Shown piece after piece: positions 25,395 through 33,819 of a stretch of 64,000 nt of DNA; position 1 is the first letter of the stretch, and each line of letters opens with the position of its first letter. The notes below the pieces were generated by a model, which saw only the letters and a list, made by a program, of their open reading frames with translations, had not been told where the DNA came from and ran no database searches. Both the position numbers and the translations under genes were made by a program. The DNA comes from Pseudomonas sp. KUIN-1. GTDB taxonomy: Bacteria > Pseudomonadota > Gammaproteobacteria > Pseudomonadales > Pseudomonadaceae. The stretch covers positions 1,488,001 through 1,552,000 of the forward strand of contig NZ_AP020337.1 in the NCBI RefSeq assembly GCF_009176725.1, read 5' to 3'.

Positions 25395-25691
25395 ATGGAA
25401 AATATCAGCTTACTGCTAAGCGAAGCGCTGGCTCCCTATCAGGCCAGTATTGGCCCGGCCGGTTCTCGGGGCGAACGTCTGGTGACTCTGAAAGATAAAG
25501 CGGGCACCTGTGTGATCGAGCGCGCATTCGGCGCTGATCAGCTGAGCGACAAGCGTCAGCTCACCGACGTGGTAGACGGCCTGCGCCGCGATCTGATGGT
25601 TGCCGAGGGTCGAATCGAACCCTGTGTCATCGCTGCCATGCGCAATGCTGCAATCAGCCGCACGTTTGTCGGCACCCCATCATTTGCTTAA
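25395..25691 (+). CDS. DUF3509 domain-containing protein
   Basis: A 98-residue small protein (MENISLLLSEALAPYQASIG ... GRIEPCVIAAMRNAA) of a family common in Pseudomonas and without known function. No signal peptide or membrane helix. I use the ATG at 25395; in-frame GTG codons at 25383 and 25386 give only a few more residues. It is transcribed away from the RocA-like gene and is followed by a hairpin with a T-tract. Confidence 0.8.
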   Translation: MENISLLLSEALAPYQASIGPAGSRGERLVTLKDKAGTCVIERAFGADQLSDKRQLTDVVDGLRRDLMVAEGRIEPCVIAAMRNAAISRTFVGTPSFA

Positions 25692-25820
25692 CAGTTGCTT
25701 AACCGGCGACAACGATTCTGGAACCTGACGGGTTCTATGCACTCCTATCCATTACGTCAGACTTGATCATTGTGCTCCGGTGATCAAGGGCTGACGTACT
25801 GACCAGCATGGTCATGTTTA

Positions 25821-25856
25821 CCCCGAGCAGGTCCCCCTCTGCCCGGGGTTTCTTTT
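25821..25856 (+). terminator. Intrinsic terminator downstream of DUF3509
   Basis: CCCCGAGCAG (25821-25830) pairs with CTGCCCGGGG (25839-25848) with one mismatch, followed by TTTCTTTT. It lies between the convergent DUF3509 and binding-protein genes. Confidence 0.65.
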
Positions 25857-25862
25857 GTCCGC

Positions 25863-26741
25863 TCATTCCTTGTCCAGCAGCGCCTTGACGTCCTCCAGGT
25901 AGCTGGCCCGTTGCGCGGGTTCCAGCCACTGCGCATAAAAGCCCATCAGGCTGGTTTCGCGCAGCACGCGCATCTCGCGGTTGATCAGCGCAATGGCCTG
26001 CTGGCCTTTGGGTGAGTTGCTGCAACTGACATAGACGAACTGGTATGCAGGGTTGCCCTTGATCGGCAAGAAGGCCAGCTCCTCGGGCCTTATGCCTTGT
26101 TGCATGGCGTGATAGCGCGCTTCCGGCCAGAAGCTGATAAAGGCCTGCAGACGCTCCAGACGCTCCATTTGCAGCAGGCTGCCGACGGCATCGTTACCGT
26201 AGTGCGGCACAAGGACGTCTTCATCGACGTCGTGCAACGTGTGGTCGATCACTTCTCCATAGCTGCGTTCGGCAACGATGCCCAATTTGATCTTCCGGCT
26301 GGCCATCAACGCCGCCACGTCGATTTTTCCGTCTTCTACATAGGGCTCGAACTTCGACATCTCCTCCTTGCGTACAATCAGGCCGCTGCTCAGTACCGCA
26401 CCGATCGGTATGGAAAAAAGCAGGGTTCTGGCTCTTTCTGCCGTCCACAGCATGGTGGGATCACAATTGAGAGACGTCTCGTCGCTCAGCATTTGCAGAG
26501 CCCTGGCGCGGTTGACCCGCATCAGCACGTGATCGTATTCGGGCATTTGCGCAGTCAGCAATGGCATGAGCTGATCAATTGCACCTTGCCCGCGCATGGC
26601 ACCGGAAAAAATCGTCGAAGGGGGGATGTCGCGCATCAGCCAGGTCAGCGTCTCCCTGGCCTGGCTGGCGCACGACGTGGCAGCCAGCGACAGGGCGAGC
26701 ATCAATCGAGCCGTTGTGCAGTACGAGGCAGGAAGGGGCAT
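25863..26741 (-). CDS. Periplasmic solute-binding-like protein (SBP family 3, TIGR02285-type)
   Basis: A 292-residue exported protein: an N-terminal signal segment (LMLALSLAATSCASQA) and the fold of family-3 substrate-binding proteins (TLTWLMRDIPPSTIFSG, CDPTMLWTAERARTLLFSIP, KIKLGIVAERSYGEVID). It has no permease or ATPase neighbour, so it is an orphan binding protein, as is usual for the TIGR02285 group whose role is unknown. The nearby sensor kinase uses two domains of the same superfamily; a functional link is only speculation. The ATG at 26741 has a weak ribosome site, so the start is uncertain. Confidence 0.78.
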   Translation of the reverse strand: MPLPASYCTTARLMLALSLAATSCASQARETLTWLMRDIPPSTIFSGAMRGQGAIDQLMPLLTAQMPEYDHVLMRVNRARALQMLSDETSLNCDPTMLWTAERARTLLFSIPIGAVLSSGLIVRKEEMSKFEPYVEDGKIDVAALMASRKIKLGIVAERSYGEVIDHTLHDVDEDVLVPHYGNDAVGSLLQMERLERLQAFISFWPEARYHAMQQGIRPEELAFLPIKGNPAYQFVYVSCSNSPKGQQAIALINREMRVLRETSLMGFYAQWLEPAQRASYLEDVKALLDKE

Positions 26742-27027
26742 TCGCGGGTGTCATCCTCGAAAAGGGTTCAACGGTCTGAGGTAGGGTTGGCAGCTCTTTG
26801 AATGGCGCTGCGCCAGTGGCGTCACATTCAGGTGCCCCGGTTGGGAGTCCGGGCGCTCGCTGCAGATCGTCTTTAGCACAGATATGTATCAGAAATTTGT
26901 TTCAAACTATCGATTTTTGTTCGTCCTGCAAATGGGGGGCAAACACACCCTTGCGCGAGCAAGTTCGTTCACAGGCCCGGCATCGGGTAGACTTGCCGTC
27001 TTCCCTCCAGACTCTAGAAGCCCGTTC

Positions 27028-27570
27028 ATGGCCCAGCCGTCCACGACCTACAAATTCGAACTCAATCTCACCGACCTTGATCGCGGCGTGTACGAGAGCG
27101 TCAAGCAGACCATTGCCCGCCATCCTTCGGAAACCGAAGAGCGCATGACTGTGCGTCTGCTGGCCTATGCCTTCTGGTACAACGAACAGTTGTCGTTCGG
27201 TCGTGGCCTGTCAGATGTGGACGAACCCGCACTGTGGGAAAAAAGCCTGGATGACCGGGTTCTGCACTGGATCGAAGTGGGGCAGCCGGATGCCGACCGA
27301 CTGACCTGGTGCTCGCGCCGTACCGAACGCACCAGCCTGCTGGCCTATGGCAGCCTGCGCGTCTGGGAAGGCAAGGTCATCCCGGCGATCAAGAACCTGA
27401 AAAACGTCAATATCGCCGCCGTCCCGCAGGAAGTGCTGGAAGTGCTGGCCAAGGACATGCCGCGGGTCATCAAGTGGGATGTGATGATCAGTGAAGGGAC
27501 GGTGTTCGTCACTGACGACCGCGGCCAGCATGAAGTCCAGTTGCAATGGCTTACGGGCGAGCGCGGCTGA
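27028..27570 (+). CDS. yaeQ: YaeQ family protein
   Basis: A 180-residue protein with the YaeQ pattern: TYKFELNLTDLDRGVYESV, HPSETEERMTVRLLAYAFWY, EKSLDDRVLHWIEVGQPD and the C-terminal beta strands TVFVTDDRGQHEVQLQWL. The fold is related to PD-(D/E)XK nucleases, but no activity is established; E. coli YaeQ can compensate for loss of RfaH. Start at 27028 (MAQPSTTYKF); upstream codons in the open frame run through a degenerate REP-like sequence and are not coding. recJ follows after 61 bases on the same strand. Confidence 0.92.
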   Translation: MAQPSTTYKFELNLTDLDRGVYESVKQTIARHPSETEERMTVRLLAYAFWYNEQLSFGRGLSDVDEPALWEKSLDDRVLHWIEVGQPDADRLTWCSRRTERTSLLAYGSLRVWEGKVIPAIKNLKNVNIAAVPQEVLEVLAKDMPRVIKWDVMISEGTVFVTDDRGQHEVQLQWLTGERG

Positions 27571-27631
27571 CAGCCGCCGGTTCCGTTCGAAAAACATTCA
27601 TCGACACTGCACAGAGAATCAGCTGACCCGC

Positions 27632-29347
27632 ATGCGCATCGAACCTCGTCCATTGCCCGACACCTTGCCGTTCCTTGGCGACCTGCCGCCCTTGCTCACT
27701 CGTCTATACGCAGCACGAGGTGTGGCCTGCGAGGCCGAACTGGACAAAAGCCTGGCGCGGCTGATCCCCTATCAGCAACTCAAGGGGATCGATGCAGCGG
27801 TAGACCTGCTGGTCACCGCGCTGCGCGAGGGCCAGCGTATGTTGATCGTCGGCGATTTCGACGCCGATGGCGCGACCGCCAGCACCGTGGGTGTTCTGGG
27901 CTTGCGTCTGCTGGGCGCGGCGCATGTGGATTATCTGGTGCCCAACCGGTTCGAATACGGCTACGGCCTGACGCCGGAAATCGTCGAAGTGGCGCTGCAG
28001 CGCGAACCTCAGCTGTTGATCACCGTGGATAACGGCATTTCGAGCGTCGAGGGTGTAGCAGCGGCCAAGGCGGCCGGCTTGCAGGTACTGGTGACCGATC
28101 ACCATTTGCCTGGGCATGAGCTTCCGGCCGCAGACGCCATCGTCAACCCGAATCAGCCAGGCTGTACCTTTCCCAGCAAGTCGCTGGCCGGTGTCGGGGT
28201 CATTTTCTACGTACTGATGGCCTTGCGGGCGCGTCTGCGCGAGACCGGCTGGTTCGAGAGCAATCAGCGTGCCCAGCCCAATCTGGGCGAGCTTCTGGAT
28301 TTGGTCGCGCTGGGCAGCGTGGCCGATGTGGTGCCGCTGGACGCCAACAACCGCATTCTGGTCCATCAGGGGCTGATGCGTATCCGTGCCGGGCGTGCCA
28401 GACCGGGGCTGCGCGCCATTCTGGAAGTTGCCCGGCGTGAACCTTCGCGCATCACCTCCACCGACCTGGGGTTCATTCTCGGGCCACGCCTGAACGCGGC
28501 AGGGCGCCTGGATGACATGAGCCTGGGCATCGAATGCCTGCTCTGCGACGACCCGACACTGGCGCGGGAAATGGCCGTGCAGCTGGACGAATTGAACCAG
28601 GATCGCAAATCCATCGAGCAGGGCATGCAGCGTGAAGCACTCGCGCAGCTCAAGGACCTGCCGCTGGAGTCGATGCCGTTTGGCCTCTGCCTGTTCGATG
28701 CCGAATGGCATCAGGGTGTCATCGGCATCCTCGCTTCGCGTCTCAAGGAGCGTTACCACCGCCCGACCATCGCGTTCGCCAGCGCCGGGGAGGGCGTGCT
28801 CAAAGGCTCGGCCCGCTCGGTGCCAGGGTTTCACATTCGCGACGCGCTGGACGCCGTGGCGGCCAGTCATCCGCACCTGATCAGCAAGTTCGGCGGCCAC
28901 GCGATGGCGGCAGGTCTCTCGCTGCCTGAAGAGAACTTCCCGGCATTTGCCGCAGCGTTCGACCAGGAGGTGCGTCGTCAGCTCGATGAGCAGGACCTGA
29001 CCGGGCGTCTGCTGTCCGACGGCTCGCTGGCCGTCGAGGAGTTTCATCTGGAACTGGCCCGTGCACTGCGCAATGCCGGTCCCTGGGGGCAGCACTTCCC
29101 GGAGCCTTTGTTCCACGGCGTGTTTCAGCTGGTCGAGCAACGGGTGGTGGGCGAGCGTCATTTGAAGATGGTGCTCAAGACCGAGTGCGGCAGCGTCAAG
29201 CTCGATGGCATTGCGTTCGGCGTCGACCGGGATATCTGGCCCAATCCGAATATCCGCTGGGTCGAGCTGGCCTACAAACTCGATCTCAACGAGTTTCGCG
29301 GTAACGAAACCGTGCAATTGATGGTGGTGCATATCGCGCCACGCTGA
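27632..29347 (+). CDS. recJ: Single-stranded-DNA-specific exonuclease RecJ
   Basis: A 571-residue 5'-3' exonuclease for recombination and mismatch repair. Seen: DHH-family motifs VGDFDADGATAS, LITVDNGIS and VTDHHLPGHELPAADAIVNPNQ in the first half, LALGSVADVVPLDANN, then DHHA1 (HQGVIGILASRLKERYHRPT, GSARSVPGFHIRDAL, FGGHAMAAGLSLPEENF) and a C-terminal OB fold. Start at 27632 (MRIEPRPLPDTLPFLGD) is the family start; an upstream open frame overlaps yaeQ and is a shadow. Confidence 0.95.
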   Translation: MRIEPRPLPDTLPFLGDLPPLLTRLYAARGVACEAELDKSLARLIPYQQLKGIDAAVDLLVTALREGQRMLIVGDFDADGATASTVGVLGLRLLGAAHVDYLVPNRFEYGYGLTPEIVEVALQREPQLLITVDNGISSVEGVAAAKAAGLQVLVTDHHLPGHELPAADAIVNPNQPGCTFPSKSLAGVGVIFYVLMALRARLRETGWFESNQRAQPNLGELLDLVALGSVADVVPLDANNRILVHQGLMRIRAGRARPGLRAILEVARREPSRITSTDLGFILGPRLNAAGRLDDMSLGIECLLCDDPTLAREMAVQLDELNQDRKSIEQGMQREALAQLKDLPLESMPFGLCLFDAEWHQGVIGILASRLKERYHRPTIAFASAGEGVLKGSARSVPGFHIRDALDAVAASHPHLISKFGGHAMAAGLSLPEENFPAFAAAFDQEVRRQLDEQDLTGRLLSDGSLAVEEFHLELARALRNAGPWGQHFPEPLFHGVFQLVEQRVVGERHLKMVLKTECGSVKLDGIAFGVDRDIWPNPNIRWVELAYKLDLNEFRGNETVQLMVVHIAPR

Positions 29348-29459
29348 CGATAGCAGGAACCCCTCTCGCTAACGGGGTGTCGACACTACACGGTCTGTCA
29401 AACCTGTTCTTTGAATGAACGGAACCTGGACACCTGAATTTTCATTACGAGAGGTTGCC

Positions 29460-30566
29460 ATGAGCCTGCTGCTTGAACCCTATACCCTGCGTCAATTGAC
29501 CCTTCGCAATCGCATTGCCGTATCGCCGATGTGCCAGTATTCCAGTGTCGACGGCCTGGCCAACGACTGGCACCTGGTTCACCTGGGCAGTCGTGCTGTC
29601 GGCGGTGCCGGCCTGGTCATCACCGAAGCGATGGCGGTGACGCCGGACGGCCGCATCACTCCCGAAGACCTCGGGCTGTGGAATGACGAGCAGATCGAAC
29701 CGCTGCAACGTATCACCCGCTTCATCAACGCTCAGGGCGCGGTTGCCGGCGTCCAGCTGGCGCATGCCGGCCGCAAGGCCAGCACCTGGCGCCCGTGGCT
29801 TGGCAAGCACGGCAGTATCTCCCTCAATGAAGGTGGCTGGACGCCGGTCGGGCCTTCGGCGATCGCCTTCGATCCGCAGCACACTGCCCCTGTGCAATTG
29901 AGCGAGACGCAGATCCAGGAGTTGATCAAGGCGTTTGTCGATTCCGCACGGCGTGCCCTGGAGGCAGGCTTCAAAGTCGTGGAAATCCACGCTGCCCATG
30001 GCTATTTGCTGCATCAGTTCCTGTCGCCCCTGAGCAACCAGCGCACCGACGAGTATGGCGGTTCATTCGAGAACCGCATTCGCCTGACGCTGCAAGTCAC
30101 CGAAGCCGTGCGTGCGGTGTGGCCTGCAGAGCTGCCAGTGTTCGTTCGCGTGTCCGCCACCGACTGGGTGGAAGACGGCTGGAACGCTGATGAAACGGTC
30201 GAGCTGGCGCGTCGGTTGAAAGCCATCGGGACCGATCTGATCGATGTATCGTCGGGCGGTACGTCAGCCAAGGCGGAAATTCCGGTCGGCCCAGGCTACC
30301 AGACGCGCTTTGCCGAGCGGGTTCGCAAGGAGTCCGAGATCGCAACGGGCACGGTGGGCATGATTACCGATCCGGCGCAGGCAGAGCACATTCTGCGCAC
30401 CGGGCAGGCCGATATCATCCTGCTGGCGCGTGAGCTGCTGCGTGATCCGTACTGGCCGCTGCGTGCCGATGAAGACCTGGGTGGGCGCCTGGCAACCTGG
30501 CCTGCGCAGTACCAGCGCGCCACACACCGTGATCAGCCGATTCATGAGTCAGATCTGCGCGACTGA
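29460..30566 (+). CDS. NADH:flavin oxidoreductase, Old Yellow Enzyme family (XenA/YqjM-like)
   Basis: A 368-residue FMN-binding TIM-barrel ene-reductase. Its class III features are SPMCQYSSVDGLANDWHLVHLGSR with the flavin-modulating Cys, QLAHAGRKAS, the paired substrate-binding histidines in VEIHAAHGYLLHQFLSP and NQRTDEYGGSFENR. It should reduce activated C=C bonds of enones, nitro-olefins or similar electrophiles with NAD(P)H; the physiological substrate is not known. Start at 29460 with GAGAGG upstream, 15 codons inside the longer open frame. It ends just before a bidirectional terminator shared with the hybrid kinase. Confidence 0.93.
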   Translation: MSLLLEPYTLRQLTLRNRIAVSPMCQYSSVDGLANDWHLVHLGSRAVGGAGLVITEAMAVTPDGRITPEDLGLWNDEQIEPLQRITRFINAQGAVAGVQLAHAGRKASTWRPWLGKHGSISLNEGGWTPVGPSAIAFDPQHTAPVQLSETQIQELIKAFVDSARRALEAGFKVVEIHAAHGYLLHQFLSPLSNQRTDEYGGSFENRIRLTLQVTEAVRAVWPAELPVFVRVSATDWVEDGWNADETVELARRLKAIGTDLIDVSSGGTSAKAEIPVGPGYQTRFAERVRKESEIATGTVGMITDPAQAEHILRTGQADIILLARELLRDPYWPLRADEDLGGRLATWPAQYQRATHRDQPIHESDLRD

Positions 30567-30596
30567 TCGCCAGTCGGCTCACGGATAGCAATACCC

Positions 30597-30629
30597 GAAA
30601 AATGAGCGCCGTATGGCGCTCATTTTTTG
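30597..30629. terminator. Bidirectional intrinsic terminator
   Basis: AAAAATGAGCGCC and GGCGCTCATTTTTT flank a short loop (GTAT region), with A- and T-runs on the two sides. It separates the convergent Old Yellow Enzyme and hybrid kinase genes. Confidence 0.85.
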
Positions 30630-32744
30630 TTACTCGCCTTCCAGCAGCTCGGTGACGCGGCCAATCAGTTCGGCAATCGCAAAGGGCTTGGGCAGCACGT
30701 GCATGCCCGGCTCCAGCGTGTCATGCGCCAACGCGGCGTTTTCAGCATAACCGGTCACAAACAGGATTTTCAGGTCGGGCCGGACATCCCGCGCCGCGTC
30801 TGCGACCTGACGACCGTTCATGCCGCCCGGCAGACCGACGTCGGTGATCAGCAGGTCGATGGCCGCCTTGGACTGCAGAATGGTCAGCGCATCGGCGCCT
30901 CGTTCAGCCTGCAAAACGATATAGCCAAGGTCCTCTAGCAACTCCGTAATGAGCAAGCGCACGGCGGGCTCGTCATCGACCACCAGAATGGTTTCGTCGC
31001 CGGTGCTGGAGGCGGGCACTTGCAGCGGGCTGTCATCGAAGGCCACTGTTTCAGCTTCGCCTTCGTGCATCGGCAGCAGAATGCTGACTTTCGAACCCTC
31101 GCCAACCTTTGACGTGATGTAGACGCCGCCACCTGACTGCCGTGCAAAACCGTAAATCATCGACAACCCCAGTCCGGTGCCCATGCCTGTCGGTTTGGTG
31201 GTGAAGAACGGGTCGAAGGCCCTCGCCATGACGTCGTTGCTCATGCCCGTGCCGGAGTCGCTGACGGACAGTTCCACATAGCGGCCTGCAGGCAACTGAT
31301 ACCGGGTCGCCGTGACTGCAGTCAGGTGACGGTTGCCCGTCTGGATCAGCAGCTTTCCGCCATCGGGCATGGCGTCCTTGGCGTTGATGCACAGGTTGAG
31401 CAGTGAATTTTCCAGTTGATGCGGGTCAACCAGGGTCGCCCACAGTCCGCGTGAGGCATTGACCTGCATATCGATGGCCGGACCTACGGTGCGCCGGATC
31501 AGCTCGTCCATGTCCACGACCAGCAGGTCGATATCAGTAGCCTTGGGCGCCAGTGTCTGACGGCGCGAAAATGCCAGCAGTCGATGTGTCAGGGATGCCG
31601 CGCGTCGCGAACCTTCCAGTGCGGCGTTGATGTAGCGGTCCAGCTCTGTGAAGCGTTCCTGTCTGATCCTCGACAGGAGCAGCTCCATGTTGCCGGTCAC
31701 GCCCATCAGCAGGTTGTTGAAGTCATGAGCCAGACCGCCGGTCAATTGCCCGACCGCTTCCATTTTCTGCGATTGAATCAAGGCCTCTTCGGCGATACGC
31801 AGTGCCTTGATGCGGTCCTTTTCGTGGGTTAGGTGTTTGCCCAGCGCAAAAATGATTCCATTGCCGGGTGCCGCGGTCCAGCCGAACCAGTGATAGCTGC
31901 CGTCGACGTGCTGATAACGATTTTCAAACAGCGGCAGCACATGGTTGATGGTGTGTTTCAGAGCATTCTGGGTGCCGCTGACATCATCCGGATGCAGCAG
32001 GGTCATGATGGAGGTGCCCAGCAGCTCGTGTTCCGGGTGGCCCAGCAGCGCTGTCCAGGCCGGGTTTACCCGCAGAAAGATACCGTTGAAATCGAGTATC
32101 GCCAGCGGGTCCGGAGATATCTCCCAAAACGTGTCCAGCTCCAGCGTGCGTTGCTCCAGCCTGGCGGTCTGCTGTCGTTCCAGGCTGACCAGGTCATCGA
32201 TCAGTTTCAGGCGTTTGCGTTCGCTATCCTGCAGCGCCTGCTGGTTGAGGACATGCGCGGTGGTTTCGTTGGTGATGCAGAACATGCCGACAACCACGCC
32301 GTATTCGTCGATTACCGGTGAAAACGAAAATGACCACCATGTCTGTTCGACCTCGCCGTAGCGTGCCATGGTCAGCGGCATATCCGTGTAGCGGCAGGGC
32401 TTGCCGGCAAACGCATCGATCACCAGCGGCGCGACCTGATCCCAGACGTCAGCCCACAGATCCGGAATGAGTGCGCCGATAGCGTTGTCCTTGCGCGGGC
32501 CGAGAATCGGCGTATAGGCGTCATTGTGGAAAAACACCAGATCCGGCCCCCAGAGCAGGTACATGGACTCCGGGGAATTGAGGATCAGATTCAGGGTGTT
32601 TTTCAGCGATACCGGCCAGTGCTCGATCGGTCCGAGTGAAGTCTGGCTCCAGTCCCTGGATCGGATAATCCCGGCGGCCTTGCCGTTGGCGGTCGGGAAA
32701 CCAGTGGGCGATATCACTTCGGACAAGCTCCTGAAAATCTGCAT
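30630..32744 (-). CDS. PAS-domain hybrid sensor histidine kinase with C-terminal receiver
   Basis: A 704-residue kinase with no membrane segment or signal peptide, so cytoplasmic. Order: an N-terminal PAS-like domain (YLLWGPDLVFFHNDAYTPIL, WWSFSFSPVIDEYGVVVGMF), a coiled-coil linker, a second PAS (FWEISPDPLAILDFNGIFLR, ENRYQHVDGSYHWFGWT), HisKA with H near 340 in GGLAHDFNNLLMG, HATPase (NLCINAKDAMPDGG, GTGLGLSMIYGFA) and a receiver with D near 634 in LLITDVGLPGG. No response regulator is adjacent, so its partner is unknown. The PAS signal is unknown; no LOV cysteine motif (GRNCRFLQ) is seen. Confidence 0.9.
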   Translation of the reverse strand: MQIFRSLSEVISPTGFPTANGKAAGIIRSRDWSQTSLGPIEHWPVSLKNTLNLILNSPESMYLLWGPDLVFFHNDAYTPILGPRKDNAIGALIPDLWADVWDQVAPLVIDAFAGKPCRYTDMPLTMARYGEVEQTWWSFSFSPVIDEYGVVVGMFCITNETTAHVLNQQALQDSERKRLKLIDDLVSLERQQTARLEQRTLELDTFWEISPDPLAILDFNGIFLRVNPAWTALLGHPEHELLGTSIMTLLHPDDVSGTQNALKHTINHVLPLFENRYQHVDGSYHWFGWTAAPGNGIIFALGKHLTHEKDRIKALRIAEEALIQSQKMEAVGQLTGGLAHDFNNLLMGVTGNMELLLSRIRQERFTELDRYINAALEGSRRAASLTHRLLAFSRRQTLAPKATDIDLLVVDMDELIRRTVGPAIDMQVNASRGLWATLVDPHQLENSLLNLCINAKDAMPDGGKLLIQTGNRHLTAVTATRYQLPAGRYVELSVSDSGTGMSNDVMARAFDPFFTTKPTGMGTGLGLSMIYGFARQSGGGVYITSKVGEGSKVSILLPMHEGEAETVAFDDSPLQVPASSTGDETILVVDDEPAVRLLITELLEDLGYIVLQAERGADALTILQSKAAIDLLITDVGLPGGMNGRQVADAARDVRPDLKILFVTGYAENAALAHDTLEPGMHVLPKPFAIAELIGRVTELLEGE

Positions 32745-33015
32745 GGAGGGGCAGTGGCATTCATATGAATATGGATGTGTGTTCGATCAGTCCAGGAAAG
32801 GGGCTGCATACCTGACTTTACCTGCAGCCTGTCCTTATTGACTCTTTGCCACAGGCGCCGGTTGCACGCATTTCGCCGATAAGCGGGGCAGATTGACGAA
32901 CGGGTATCGGTGCAACTCCGTAACATCCGGAAGCACACCGGTAAGGGCCTGGCAGTGACTTCTCTTCAACTTGTTGGTCAATCACTCATCTGACAAACCT
33001 TGTAGGAGGCTTCCT

Positions 33016-33762
33016 GTGAATACGCGTGGTTTACTCGATCAATTGCTCAAGTCCGGACAAAGCATGTTGCAGGACAAGAACAAAGGCAAATCCGGCAAGC
33101 AATCGTCGGGCGGCGATTCACTGATCAATGGCCTCGGCAGCCTGCTTGGCGGTGGTAAAGGGCAGGGCGCTTCCCAGAATGGGCTGGGTGGTCTGTTGTC
33201 CGGCGCAGGTGGTGGTGCGCTGGCCGCAGGTGCCATGAGCCTTCTGCGTGGCAAACGCACACGCGGGATGGGCGGCAAGGCGTTGACCTACGGAGGCTTG
33301 GCGGCGCTGGGGGTGTTGGCTTACAAGGCTTACAACAACTGGCAGGCCAGTCAGGGGCTCGCCGCTCAGCGCGAACCGCAAACCATCGACCGGCTGCCCG
33401 AGGCTGAAGCCGAGCAGCATAGCCAGGCAATCCTGCGTGCACTGGTCGCCGCGGCAAAGGCAGATGGTCATGTCGATGAGCGTGAGCGCGAACTGATCGA
33501 AGGTGAGTTCACCAAGCTGGACAGTGATCATTCACTTCAGCAGTGGCTTCACGCCGAGCTGAACAAGCCGCTGGACCCGGCAGAGGTGGCCCGGGCCGCG
33601 ACCACGCCGGAAATGGCGGCGGAGATGTACATCGCCAGTGTGATGCTGGTGGATGAAGAGCACTTCATGGAACGCGCCTACCTCGATGAGTTGGCGCGTC
33701 AGTTGAAGCTGGAACCCGGCCTCAAGACCGAGCTTGAAGGCCAGGTGCGGAACGCTCAGTGA
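33016..33762 (+). CDS. DUF533 / TerB-like domain protein
   Basis: A 248-residue protein. The first 95 residues are low-complexity, rich in Gly, Ser and Lys (SLINGLGSLLGGGKGQGASQ, a glycine-rich hydrophobic stretch LSGAGGGALAAGAMSLL). The rest is a helical TerB-like DUF533 domain (AILRALVAAAKADGHVDERE, EMAAEMYIASVMLVDEEHFM). Such proteins are widespread in proteobacteria, occasionally called tellurite-resistance-like, without proven role. It starts at GTG 33016 behind a perfect TAGGAGG; the 15 extra upstream codons are unsupported. A strong 17-bp hairpin follows. Confidence 0.87.
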   Translation: MNTRGLLDQLLKSGQSMLQDKNKGKSGKQSSGGDSLINGLGSLLGGGKGQGASQNGLGGLLSGAGGGALAAGAMSLLRGKRTRGMGGKALTYGGLAALGVLAYKAYNNWQASQGLAAQREPQTIDRLPEAEAEQHSQAILRALVAAAKADGHVDERERELIEGEFTKLDSDHSLQQWLHAELNKPLDPAEVARAATTPEMAAEMYIASVMLVDEEHFMERAYLDELARQLKLEPGLKTELEGQVRNAQ

Positions 33763-33777
33763 ACTGGCGCTTCCAGC

Positions 33778-33816
33778 AGCGGGTTGCCTGACACGCCTTG
33801 TGTCAGGCAACCCGCT
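33778..33816. terminator. Perfect 17-bp hairpin between convergent genes
   Basis: AGCGGGTTGCCTGACAC (33778-33794) and GTGTCAGGCAACCCGCT (33800-33816) are exact inverted arms around a five-base loop. No T-tract follows on either side, so it may be a transcription barrier, RNA-stabilising hairpin or a non-intrinsic terminator. Confidence 0.55.
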
Positions 33817-33819
33817 CGA

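Noticed and set aside
26940..26975. REP element upstream of yaeQ
   Set aside because: GCGCGAGCAAGTTCG resembles half a REP core but is degenerate and unpaired; noted only as a possible relic.
30630..32744. Blue-light LOV kinase
   Set aside because: The PAS domains lack the flavin-binding cysteine motif, so a light-sensing label is not justified.
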